Positions 8,752 to 16,506 of a stretch of DNA of 38,981 nt are shown one piece after another. The first letter of the stretch is position 1, and every line of letters begins with the position of its first letter. Source of the DNA: Conexivisphaerales archaeon (lineage in GTDB: Archaea; Thermoproteota; Nitrososphaeria; Conexivisphaerales; UBA164); the NCBI GenBank assembly GCA_030756715.1, contig JAVBJD010000008.1, positions 1 through 38,981 on the forward strand, given 5' to 3'. Made by a program: the position numbers and the translations under genes. The notes below the pieces were generated by a model. That model was not told where the DNA came from. It ran no database searches and worked only from the letters and a program-made list of their open reading frames with translations.

Positions 8752-10614
8752 TCACCTCAGTTCAACAACCGGCACAGACCAAAGCTTCCAGGCTCCTGTC
8801 TTCGCGTCGTATTTTGAGTTTACAAAAACTCTCCAGTTATCGTCATCTAGAGCTGGAAAATCGCTCCTGACATAGTACCCAGGCCACCTTGTCTCTTTCC
8901 TGAAGAGCATGTGGTTTACAACAGCTTCAGCTGTTAGTATCCTGTGCCAAAGTTCCCAGGTTCTAAGGAGCTGGTGATAATCTTCAGCAACTGCATAGTT
9001 CAGGAAGTCCTCTTTAAGATAAGTCAGGAGCTCTTGAGCCCTTAGCAACATGTGCTCATTGGTTGTGTACCACGAACCCCAGCCTCCTGCATATTCATCC
9101 ATCAGCTTCTGAAGCCTTGCCATTCCCTGTTCGTACCACATCATGTTTGAAGAAACCTTGCCTCCTGTTATCATTCTCTTGTTCCTGTTGTACCTTTCTA
9201 TCGGCTCAAAAATTTTTACTGTAAGCTGTTCAACCTGCGAGCTATCTGGAGATACATTTTCATCGCTGTGTTCCTTTATGTACCTTACAGCCGATTTTGC
9301 GGCTATCCTGCCTTCTGTAAAAGATCCTGATGAGAACTTATGCGGGCTTGCGCCACAGGCATCGCCGGCAAGAAAGAGACCGTCTAATGTGCTCATCCTG
9401 TTATAACCCCAGTTGTAGCTGGTACCCCTTTCGTCGACTGACTTTGCTTCCTTTATCACCATGTCTTCAGGACCGCTTGCCCATGCTCCACATTCAGTTG
9501 CGTGCGAGCCCATAACATATGGTTCAGAAGGTAGCACTTCAGAAGGCGTCTTTATAGGATCTATGTTCTGCCCAGCCCAGAGTATAGCCTGAGTTATTGT
9601 CATATCCAGGAAGTCTTCCCAACCTAGCTCTTCGTTCTTTTCCGTTAGAACCTGCTCTGTATGCAGATATATTGGACCTCTCCCCTGTTTCAGCTCTAGG
9701 AGGCTTGAATAAACCCTCAGGTTTGTGGGCGTGGGAAAAGCGTCAACGTATTTGAACTTCCCGTCATAAAGTTTTTTAAGTTCTTCTTTATGCAAAGAGA
9801 ATGGATCCTGTCCATATGCGTTAGTCTGTTTTGCTTTGAGCATCAGCTGCCATGCTCCTACAGGTCCATATCCATCTTTGTACCTTGGGACTGAGAACCT
9901 TGCCTCCATCATCGTCATTACAGCTCCTGCTTCGATCAGCATGCCGTAAGAAGACCCGCTTGACCAATGCGGATACCATGTCCTTCCTTTACCTTCTGAT
10001 GTTGACCTCGGCCTGTATATCTGTGAACCTCCTCCTGCTGAAACTATTACTGCCTTTGACCTGAAAACGTAAACCCTTCCATCCCTTACGTTAAACCCTA
10101 TGGCTCCCGCAACTCTATTTGGATTCTGACTGTCCTTTAAAAGATGTGTTATCATAACTCTGTTGTAGATTTCTGAGACTGACTTCTTTGCAGCTTCTGC
10201 AACTATAGGCTTGTATGACTCCCCATGAATCATTATCTGCCATCTCCCCTCCCTTACGTATCTTCCGTTTTCATCTTTAAAGATGGGGAGCCCCCATTCA
10301 TCAAAGAGGTACACTGTGGAGTCAACGTGCCTTGCATAATCGTATACCAGGTCTTCTCTAACAACTCCCATAAGATCGGTTTTTACATAATTTACATAAT
10401 CTTCTATCGTGTTTTCGTTATACTTTAACCCAAGATATGTATTGATGGCCGAAAGGCCCATCGCTACGGCCCCGCTTCTGTCTATGTTGGCCTTTTCGAC
10501 CAGAACTATCTTCAGGTTTCTGCCCCAGTATCTCGCTTCCCAAGCTGCACCGGTACCAGCCATTCCTCCTCCTATTATCAGTATGTCTGAATCTACATAA
10601 CTTACCTTTGTCAT
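8752..10614 (-). CDS. aprA: Adenylylsulfate reductase alpha subunit (AprA)
   Basis: FAD-containing catalytic subunit that interconverts APS with sulfite plus AMP. Seen: Rossmann FAD motif I-I-G-G-G-M-A-G-T-G at about residues 13-22; the substrate region E-A-R-F...P-R-Y-K-D-G-Y-G-P-V-G (Arg near 239) and G-S-H-A-T-E-C-G (His near 371), matching the Arg and His that contact APS in characterised enzymes; and the succinate dehydrogenase-like C-terminal domain. Length 620 is normal. ATG at 10614 overlaps the aprB stop (ATGA), preceded by GAGGTGA. Operates as AprBA with the iron-sulfur subunit just upstream. Confidence 0.97.
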   Translation of the reverse strand: MTKVSYVDSDILIIGGGMAGTGAAWEARYWGRNLKIVLVEKANIDRSGAVAMGLSAINTYLGLKYNENTIEDYVNYVKTDLMGVVREDLVYDYARHVDSTVYLFDEWGLPIFKDENGRYVREGRWQIMIHGESYKPIVAEAAKKSVSEIYNRVMITHLLKDSQNPNRVAGAIGFNVRDGRVYVFRSKAVIVSAGGGSQIYRPRSTSEGKGRTWYPHWSSGSSYGMLIEAGAVMTMMEARFSVPRYKDGYGPVGAWQLMLKAKQTNAYGQDPFSLHKEELKKLYDGKFKYVDAFPTPTNLRVYSSLLELKQGRGPIYLHTEQVLTEKNEELGWEDFLDMTITQAILWAGQNIDPIKTPSEVLPSEPYVMGSHATECGAWASGPEDMVIKEAKSVDERGTSYNWGYNRMSTLDGLFLAGDACGASPHKFSSGSFTEGRIAAKSAVRYIKEHSDENVSPDSSQVEQLTVKIFEPIERYNRNKRMITGGKVSSNMMWYEQGMARLQKLMDEYAGGWGSWYTTNEHMLLRAQELLTYLKEDFLNYAVAEDYHQLLRTWELWHRILTAEAVVNHMLFRKETRWPGYYVRSDFPALDDDNWRVFVNSKYDAKTGAWKLWSVPVVELR

Positions 10615-11039
10615 TTCCTGCTCACCTCTATCTTTATCGTGTTCTCTTTTTCTGACGAGAGTAAAGGCGTGTAAAGGTCCTGAGGATCAGGCTCGGGCAG
10701 TTCCTGAGGAGGCTTTATAGAACCCCATGGTGTAGTCCTTATAGGAAAGGCAAACTCTTTAACTTTGCCGTTTCTGTATTTTATCCTCCAGTAAACTTTT
10801 TGACTCTTTTCGTCTCTAAAAACTGATATCGAATGCCCCATGGGAACAAAGTCAGCATAGCTCCTGACATCTATGGCAAACCTCGCGCATACCTTGACAC
10901 AGTTCATGCATTCCCAGCATGCGTCAGGCTCAACGTTTACAGTTTTCCTGTCCTTTGTGAAATGCATTATATCGCTAGGACAAATGTCAACACAATCCCC
11001 GCATCCAACACACCTTGATGTATAGACGAAAGTCGGCAT
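10611..11039 (-). CDS. aprB: Adenylylsulfate reductase beta subunit (AprB)
   Basis: Electron-transfer subunit of APS reductase. Seen: two [4Fe-4S] motifs in the N-terminal half, C-V-G-C-G-D-C-V-D-I-C-P (from residue 11) and C-W-E-C-M-N-C-V-K-V-C (from residue 41), followed by a beta-rich segment and a C-terminal tail rich in P-E-P-D-P that in known structures wraps around AprA. Length 142 is typical. ATG at 11039 follows a GGGGGTGA site overlapping the end of the upstream cytochrome gene. No truncation or missing ligand is seen. Confidence 0.96.
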   Translation of the reverse strand: MPTFVYTSRCVGCGDCVDICPSDIMHFTKDRKTVNVEPDACWECMNCVKVCARFAIDVRSYADFVPMGHSISVFRDEKSQKVYWRIKYRNGKVKEFAFPIRTTPWGSIKPPQELPEPDPQDLYTPLLSSEKENTIKIEVSRK

Positions 11040-11041
11040 CT

Positions 11042-11797
11042 TTAGCTCACCCCCGAAGGAATTTTAGGTTGTTTCCCGGTTCTTCTTGAATATCTTTCAT
11101 AATAGTTCCAGATTATCTGATACAGAGCGTGTGAAAACTTGGTATAAGGCATCGTTATAAAAAGCAAAAAGACTATAGACATGTGGACCCAGAAAGCTGC
11201 GGCTACCCAGTAGACAAAAAAGAACTCGATAACTTCAAGCACAAACCCTGTTAACACCGTCAGCACAAGCAGTACTATAAAAAGATCAGTTCCTGTAATT
11301 CTTGAACTGGATTCGCCTCTAAACCGTGAGGGCCAGTATATTATAAAGCCAATGAGCACGAGTATTCCTCCGATAGTGCCCAAGCCGAGTTCAACGGCCT
11401 CTCCAAGAGGACCTAAATAGTAAGATGGCAAAAAGGAGCTCTGGTTAACCCACTTGTCAAATATAAAACCTGAGATCGTTGAAAATATCAGCATTATGAA
11501 GCCGTAGAAGAGAAGAAGATGAGCGGTCCTTTTTGAATGAGGCTTTTTTGAATAATAAGCCCCCGTGTGGCACTCCGAAAGCGGTTCTGAAGCCAGAATA
11601 TCGTAGACGAAAACTTCTGCGAGAGCCTTGATTGAAGCTGAGGCTTTCCCTTCAGAAACAGACGGCCCTTTAACGGGGAATATGTTATAGGATCTGACCT
11701 TGCCTCTATATATTTCAATTGCAAATTCAATTATAAGAATAGCAAGAAGCGCAAACCCTGCGTAATCTATGAATGCGTGGTTTATCGGTAGTATCAT
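11042..11797 (-). CDS. AprM/QmoC-like membrane b-type cytochrome
   Basis: A membrane protein of the NarI/HdrE/DsrM-like cytochrome b group, likely linking AprAB to the quinone pool. Seen: five or six hydrophobic segments and His residues well placed for heme b (H in SKRTAHLLLFYGF near residue 97 and in WVHMSIVFLL near 213, with a further His in FSHALYQI). There is no iron-sulfur domain, so it is not a full QmoC fusion. First gene of the apr-sat operon, which lacks qmoA and qmoB here. That arrangement resembles the AprM membrane anchor described near aprBA in some sulfur oxidisers. A TTTAAATAAAA box sits about 30 bases upstream of the ATG at 11797. Confidence 0.78.
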   Translation of the reverse strand: MILPINHAFIDYAGFALLAILIIEFAIEIYRGKVRSYNIFPVKGPSVSEGKASASIKALAEVFVYDILASEPLSECHTGAYYSKKPHSKRTAHLLLFYGFIMLIFSTISGFIFDKWVNQSSFLPSYYLGPLGEAVELGLGTIGGILVLIGFIIYWPSRFRGESSSRITGTDLFIVLLVLTVLTGFVLEVIEFFFVYWVAAAFWVHMSIVFLLFITMPYTKFSHALYQIIWNYYERYSRRTGKQPKIPSGVS

Positions 11798-11822
11798 TTT
11801 TTCTCAACTGAAAGTTATCCTG

Positions 11823-11846
11823 ATTTTATTTAAAATAATTATTTCA
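11823..11846 (-). promoter_or_regulatory. apr-sat operon promoter with TTATTTCA element
   Basis: A TATA-like TTTAAATAAAATC lies at about 11823-11834, around 31 bases before the aprM start. Immediately upstream on the minus strand, at 11839-11846 (plus-strand reading), is TTATTTCA. It matches the first 8 bases of the TTATTTCACTT repeat near the regulator at 12792-13556 and differs by one base from the TTATTACA core at the dsr promoters. Confidence 0.4.
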
Positions 11847-12070
11847 ATGAATTGGGAACAAATTTTTACGCAATCTGTGTATAAAATCGTTTTTTGTTCA
11901 CTTTTACATGGTTACAGAATTTGGTTTATGCTAGTTCGCGTTTATATTGATATAACAAATCATACTTGTACGTTTTCGACCGAGGTTCAAGAAGACTTCT
12001 AGCTTATCTTTATCATGTTCTTTTTCTGTTAGGAATAAACATTAAATCAAACCGAAATTCATCATGGGTT

Positions 12071-12802
12071 GTGGAAAGTTCGAGGAAAAGCTGTACTGTA
12101 TATATTGTTGGGAGCGGTCCCGGAAATAAAGGCCTACTTACTGTAATGGGTTATAAAGTGCTCAAAAAAGCAGAAGTGCTCATCTATGATTACCTTATCC
12201 CCAATGAAATCATTGATATTGCACTCCCTGGCTGCATAAAGATTCCTCACCAAAAAGGAGAAACAGCTGACCAACGCCAGAAAAAATTTGAAGAAGCTGT
12301 GCTTAATTACTGTGAGACCAAAAAAGTTATAGTAAGGCTTCAGATAGGTGACCCTTTTCTTTTTGGAAGGGGAGATGAAGAGATAAAATTCTTGAGAAAA
12401 AACAGAATAAAGTTCAGAGTTATACCGGGCATAACGAGCGCCATCGGAGTTCCTACCTATGCCGGATTACCTGTTACATCCAGAGGCGTTTCGTCATCAG
12501 TTACGATAATAAACGGACACCCTTTAAAAGAGGGAGAAATCAACTGGGAAGCTTTAAAGAATGTTGGCGGAACGATAGTCATAATGATGGGTATTTCAAA
12601 CTCGGAAAAGATATCTTCAGAGCTCATCAAGAACGGTTTTGATCCTGCAACTCCAGTATGCGTTATCTCTAACGGCACAACGCAATATCAGAGGGTTGTC
12701 ATCACAGATCTTAATAACATGCCTTATGAAATAAAGAAAAACAAAATAAGCTCGCCCGGAGTTATTATAGTTGGCAAAGTCGTCCAGGAGTTTATGACAT
12801 GA
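12071..12802 (+). CDS. cobA: Uroporphyrinogen-III C-methyltransferase (SUMT)
   Basis: Adds two methyl groups from SAM to uroporphyrinogen III to give precorrin-2, the first step to siroheme for DsrAB. Seen: V-G-S-G-P-G-N near the N-terminus, the L-I-Y-D-Y-L-I-P loop, R-L-Q-I-G-D-P-F-L-F-G-R-G-D-E-E, P-G-I-T-S-A-I-G-V-P-T-Y-A-G-L-P-V-T-S-R-G (all family signatures) and a C-terminal SAM-binding part. I start at GTG 12071, giving 243 residues, the usual SUMT length; the frame is open back to 11966, but that adds about 35 residues with no family similarity. The 273 bases to aprM hold only promoters. The 3' end overlaps the convergent regulator by 11 bases. Confidence 0.92.
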   Translation: MESSRKSCTVYIVGSGPGNKGLLTVMGYKVLKKAEVLIYDYLIPNEIIDIALPGCIKIPHQKGETADQRQKKFEEAVLNYCETKKVIVRLQIGDPFLFGRGDEEIKFLRKNRIKFRVIPGITSAIGVPTYAGLPVTSRGVSSSVTIINGHPLKEGEINWEALKNVGGTIVIMMGISNSEKISSELIKNGFDPATPVCVISNGTTQYQRVVITDLNNMPYEIKKNKISSPGVIIVGKVVQEFMT

Positions 12803-13556
12803 ACTTTTCTATTGCTTTACACAGATATCCACACTTTAATTCATCCAGAGGAACCGTTAGATTGGAACAAAACTTATAGCATCCAGCACACATATAAATA
12901 TGCGCGAGCTTTTCTGAAAAATTCAAGCCTACAAAGTATTTTTTAGCCCCGATTATCATATCATCACCGTTAAGATCGGCAGCTTTAGGCCCGATTTTCC
13001 CGATTATGTACCTTGCCATATCCTTCTGAACCGTTTTATTCCCGCTATTGTTCTCAGAAAAAATCATAGCAGCCATAATCATTATCATCGGGTTTTCCAA
13101 AAGGGTTACGTCGTTCGGGTTCATTATTTTTGGAAGCGAATAAAGAATTGAGTTCATCCACTTCATTTCACTTTCATCAACCCCCCATCTGTACATCAAC
13201 CTTGAGGTTAGCTCGTTATTCTTTAGGCACCCATAAGCCCAGCAGGTGAATATGCCTTTTACAGTAGCTTTGTAAACTGATTTGCTCCTTCTATCTTCTG
13301 GTCTTTCTACTTCAATCGATTTTATAAGGCCATCTTTAGAGAGCCTTTTTGCTTTTTTATAAATCGACGAAATGCCGTATGGCAGCATTCTTGTTATCCT
13401 GTAAAGCGATACTGGTTCATAGTGAATGATATAAGTTAAGATCTCTAAAGCTATAGGGTCGTACGAACGTGATGATTTTCTTATAGCCTCACGCATTTCA
13501 GATAAAAAATTCGGTTTTACAATTTCCCTTTCCGAGTGAGGCATCAATTTACCCAA
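12792..13556 (-). CDS. Winged-helix transcriptional regulator with Cys-rich C-terminus
   Basis: A probable DNA-binding regulator, 254 residues from TTG 13556 or 250 from ATG 13544. Seen: a winged helix at about residues 32-105 (D-P-I-A-L-E-I-L-T-Y-I-I, then a recognition helix GISSIYKKAKRLSKDGLI and a basic wing R-P-E-D-R-R-S-K); two cysteines, C105 and C110, just after it; and a C-terminal C-A-G-C-Y-K-F-C (223-230) plus C-G-Y-L-C (242-246) that could hold a metal or iron-sulfur cluster. No known family was recognised. It lies between dsrN and SUMT and has its own TATA box (CTTTATAAG at about 13577-13585) inside an 11-bp inverted repeat, suggesting autoregulation and control of nearby sulfur genes. 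Confidence 0.8.
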   Translation of the reverse strand: MGKLMPHSEREIVKPNFLSEMREAIRKSSRSYDPIALEILTYIIHYEPVSLYRITRMLPYGISSIYKKAKRLSKDGLIKSIEVERPEDRRSKSVYKATVKGIFTCWAYGCLKNNELTSRLMYRWGVDESEMKWMNSILYSLPKIMNPNDVTLLENPMIMIMAAMIFSENNSGNKTVQKDMARYIIGKIGPKAADLNGDDMIIGAKKYFVGLNFSEKLAHIYMCAGCYKFCSNLTVPLDELKCGYLCKAIEKFMS

Positions 13557-13568
13557 ATTTATTGTGCC

Positions 13569-13616
13569 TTATTTCACTTATAAAGGTTGTTAAAGATTCA
13601 CAAAAAAGTGAAATAA
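13569..13616. promoter_or_regulatory. 11-bp inverted repeat around the regulator promoter
   Basis: TTATTTCACTT (13569-13579) and AAGTGAAATAA (13606-13616) are a perfect 11-bp inverted repeat with a 26-base gap. The TATA-like CTTTATAAG of the Cys-rich regulator lies between and touching the left arm, so binding at both arms would straddle the core promoter. The same region is the 64-base gap after dsrN, so the arms could also act as its terminator, though the spacer is long for that. Confidence 0.5.
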
Positions 13617-13620
13617 AACA

Positions 13621-14967
13621 TTACATAAATTTTTGCAACAACATTTTGTTCAAAAAATTGTAAGTTTCAGGATGAATGTGCATAAAGCTGGCGTACGCGT
13701 TTTTTATATAAACCCCATCAAATCCCTCAATGCCATTGCCCTTTAGATACTTTAAAGTAAAAATTTCTCTGCTTTTCATTATCATCTTTGTATAATGAAA
13801 TTCATGACCTTTCAGAATCGTTCCCTTACTGGCTATTATATTATCCTTTATGACTTCCCCTGTTACATAACCGTGACCCACAGGCTCGTTCATGACTACA
13901 GCATAAGCGTCTATAACTCCAGACATCCTGTACTCAGATCCCATGTAAGCTATAGCATCAGCTAAATAGATAAGCCCCCCGCATTCGCCATAAAAAAGCT
14001 TTCCTTTTTCAACATGATCCTTAACAGACTTCATAAAGGGTTTGTTCTTTTCTAACTGTTCTGCATAAACTTCAGGAAACCCTCCCCCGATTATCAGCAT
14101 GTCAGCATCAACATAAGCATCTTTCTCAGGATCAACAAATTTAACATCGCCTACTTCTGAAGCGAATTCAATGGTTTCCGGATAGTAAAAAGAAAAGGCC
14201 CTCCCGAGCGCTATTGCTATCTTGAGTTTTTTCATGGAAGGCTTTTCACGCTCGGTAGCCTGAAAACCAAGAGGATCCGATCTTTCCTTTGCGAGCTTTA
14301 AAACTCTTTCAGCGTCTATATTCTGAGAAGCCAGAGATGAAGCCAGCGTTATGGCATCTCTTCCAGTTTCGTTTGCGTGAACAAGTCCAAGGTGTCTGTA
14401 TGCCATTATTTTTTCCAGCGTTCTGTCTCTCTTTATCGTGCCTACTACTTCAACGTCCTCACTTTCAACAGCTTTCCTGATCTTTTGTTCTTGGCTTCCC
14501 ACCACATTGGTGAGTATAACGCCAGCTATCTTTACTTTACTGTCAAAATCCCTCAATCCTTTTATCAGGGCCCCTGCGGTTCTGTTTATCCTTTCGCCAT
14601 TTATTACAATAACCACTGGGGCTTTCAGAAGCTTTGCCATCTGCGCGGTGCTTCCTTCTTCGCTTTCCCCATCGGGGCTGTCGTAAAGTCCAGCAACGCC
14701 CTCAATGATAGCTATATCCGAACCCGAAGAATACCTGCAGAACCTTTCAACCACTTTGTTTCCCATTAAAATTTTATCCAGGTTCCTGCTGGGTTCTCCT
14801 GTAACCGCTGCATGATAGCTCGGATCTATGTAGTCAGGTCCAACTTTGAACATGGAAACCCTGTATCCGCGGGCAATCAGAGAACGGGCTAAAGCTATAG
14901 AAGCTAAAGTTTTACCGTTTTTTCCTTTATAGGATGAAACAATTAACCTGGGAGTTTCACATTCCAT
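13621..14967 (-). CDS. dsrN: Cobyrinate a,c-diamide synthase family protein (DsrN, siroheme amidation)
   Basis: Glutamine-dependent amidase of the CbiA family. Next to dsrABC the expected role is amidation of siroheme (DsrN) rather than cobalamin synthesis. Seen: N-terminal dethiobiotin-synthetase-like P-loop variant G-K-N-G-K-T (about residues 15-20), F-K-V-G-P-D-Y-I-D-P-S-Y-H, the S-R-N-L-D loop, and a C-terminal class I glutaminase domain with Y-G-E-C-G-G-L (catalytic Cys near 330) and a late H-x-H (M-H-I-H). Length 448 is standard. ATG at 14967 is four bases after the dsrC stop. A cobyrinate enzyme cannot be excluded by sequence alone. Confidence 0.88.
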   Translation of the reverse strand: MECETPRLIVSSYKGKNGKTLASIALARSLIARGYRVSMFKVGPDYIDPSYHAAVTGEPSRNLDKILMGNKVVERFCRYSSGSDIAIIEGVAGLYDSPDGESEEGSTAQMAKLLKAPVVIVINGERINRTAGALIKGLRDFDSKVKIAGVILTNVVGSQEQKIRKAVESEDVEVVGTIKRDRTLEKIMAYRHLGLVHANETGRDAITLASSLASQNIDAERVLKLAKERSDPLGFQATEREKPSMKKLKIAIALGRAFSFYYPETIEFASEVGDVKFVDPEKDAYVDADMLIIGGGFPEVYAEQLEKNKPFMKSVKDHVEKGKLFYGECGGLIYLADAIAYMGSEYRMSGVIDAYAVVMNEPVGHGYVTGEVIKDNIIASKGTILKGHEFHYTKMIMKSREIFTLKYLKGNGIEGFDGVYIKNAYASFMHIHPETYNFLNKMLLQKFM

Positions 14968-14971
14968 CCGT

Positions 14972-15307
14972 TTATACGCATCCCGTGGGCTTTGGTGCGC
15001 CTGCTACCTTGCATGCTCCGTGAGCTGGTCCGTCAGGGAAAAGCTCGTATATGCTTTCCAAAGTTTCACCGGTTTCCTTTAACAGTATCTTTACAGGAGG
15101 ACATACACCATAGGTTTCCCAGTATTTTCTAAGATACCTTATAAGCTTCCAGTGCCTTTCAGTAAGCTGCGTTATTCCTTCTATGTTTATAGCCATCCAC
15201 TCTGCTACTTTCTCATCCCACGCTTCAGGATTCTGAAGAAAACCGTCTTCGTCTATCACAATTTTTTTGCCGTTTACTTCAAATTCTCCGGGGTAATTTA
15301 CAACCAT
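14972..15307 (-). CDS. dsrC: DsrC, sulfur-carrier partner of dissimilatory sulfite reductase
   Basis: Small cytoplasmic protein that carries sulfur as a trisulfide between DsrAB and the membrane DsrMK complex. Seen: 111 residues; the flexible C-terminal arm G-A-C-K-V-A-G-A-P-K-P-T-G-C-V carries both functional cysteines (C99 and the penultimate C110, 11 apart), so it is a true DsrC and not a TusE/RspA-like relative lacking one. A TTATAAAC box at about 15338-15345 in the 71-base gap after dsrB, and a GGTGA just before the ATG at 15307, suggest an additional promoter giving extra dsrC message. Confidence 0.96.
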   Translation of the reverse strand: MVVNYPGEFEVNGKKIVIDEDGFLQNPEAWDEKVAEWMAINIEGITQLTERHWKLIRYLRKYWETYGVCPPVKILLKETGETLESIYELFPDGPAHGACKVAGAPKPTGCV

Positions 15308-15378
15308 TCTGTTTCACCGAAAAAAACTAACTTGTTGTTTATAATTAAGCGTTATTCGACAAAAAAGGGAAATAACTT

Positions 15379-16506
15379 TTAGACGTACTTGATAAATTGC
15401 CTTACTCCAAAGTTCCAGCTAACTTCTATACATGCGTTGTGTCTCGATTTTGGAACCCCTACCTGTCTCATGAACTCTTCAAGCCCAATTCTGTCGATCG
15501 TGTCCCCTATCCTTTCTCCGGGTTCGGCATTTTTCTTCCAGACATCGACTATCTTCCTTACAACAGCCACTACTTCTCTATATTCCGGAGGATTTAGAGG
15601 AACCCAGGGTACTATCCTGTAAGCCAGCCTTGGACCTGAGCCTGTGTTGCTCGTCTTCCCCCCTACAAAAACGCCCACGCCTATCTTGTCCGGATCCCAA
15701 TCAAAGTAATCGCACACGTTCTTGCACCTGCCACAGGCTATGCACCTTTTATCGTCAACTTCAATACCAACTGAACCGTCTTCCTTTGCATAAAGCTTGA
15801 TAGCATTTACAGGACAAACAGCCGCAACATCAGGAGTTACCTTTTTCAGAGCTTCTGCTGAAGTTGGCAGACAGAACTTTATCTTTTCCGGATCTGGCTT
15901 TGGAGCCTGCCCCCAGTGGCCAACAACAACTATATCTCCTGCTAACGTGCCTGCGCATATGTTGGTGCATCCCGAAACAAAAATATCCAGTTTCGATGGT
16001 AGCTTTTCTTCCCCTGTAAAGTAAGGCATGAAGTAATCATAAAGCGCCTTTGTTATAGAAGGTGCATCTACTGCAAAGGTTGAACATGTAAGGTATGCCG
16101 TACAAGAAGTTATGTGCCAGAGGCTGTTTTCCCAACCTCCCGCCGGAAAGCCGTAACCTTTCATGACATCGACTATCTTCTTCGCTTTATCAAGCGAATC
16201 GGTGATGAATTCAACGTTCATACCTCTGGTTGCTCTAACTACCTTTAGTCCGTAGCTATCAGCTACATCTATTATCTTTTTCAGCGTGTCAACGCTTATT
16301 CTTGAGTTTGGTGGAAGCCCAACCTTTACTGTAAAAATACTTTCTCCGCTTTCAGATATGTGTTCTATTATTCCGTTGCCGTGGAACTTTCTGTCAACCC
16401 ACTTTCCATAGTTTCTTTTGATTATGTCCGGGAACTGTGCGGCGTAAGGCATAGGAAGCCTCTTGTTTATCCTTTCAGACGGGTCTGGAACAAAAGTTTC
16501 AGCCAT
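15379..16506 (-). CDS. dsrB: Dissimilatory sulfite reductase beta subunit
   Basis: Catalytic subunit of DsrAB, reducing sulfite on a siroheme-[4Fe-4S] center (or running in reverse). Seen: siroheme/cluster ligands C135-x5-C141 (C-T-A-Y-L-T-C) and C180-x3-C184 (C-T-N-I-C); an inserted ferredoxin domain with C231-P and C255-x2-C258-x2-C261-x3-C265, all present. Length 375 fits archaeal DsrB. ATG at 16506 follows the dsrA stop at once, with GGAGGTGAGC inside the end of dsrA. Unlike its partner, its ferredoxin cluster ligands are intact. Confidence 0.97.
   Translation of the reverse strand: MAETFVPDPSERINKRLPMPYAAQFPDIIKRNYGKWVDRKFHGNGIIEHISESGESIFTVKVGLPPNSRISVDTLKKIIDVADSYGLKVVRATRGMNVEFITDSLDKAKKIVDVMKGYGFPAGGWENSLWHITSCTAYLTCSTFAVDAPSITKALYDYFMPYFTGEEKLPSKLDIFVSGCTNICAGTLAGDIVVVGHWGQAPKPDPEKIKFCLPTSAEALKKVTPDVAAVCPVNAIKLYAKEDGSVGIEVDDKRCIACGRCKNVCDYFDWDPDKIGVGVFVGGKTSNTGSGPRLAYRIVPWVPLNPPEYREVVAVVRKIVDVWKKNAEPGERIGDTIDRIGLEEFMRQVGVPKSRHNACIEVSWNFGVRQFIKYV

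Noticed and set aside
11966-12070. Upstream extension of the SUMT frame
   Set aside because: The 35 residues have no family similarity, and the GTG at 12071 gives a normal-length enzyme.
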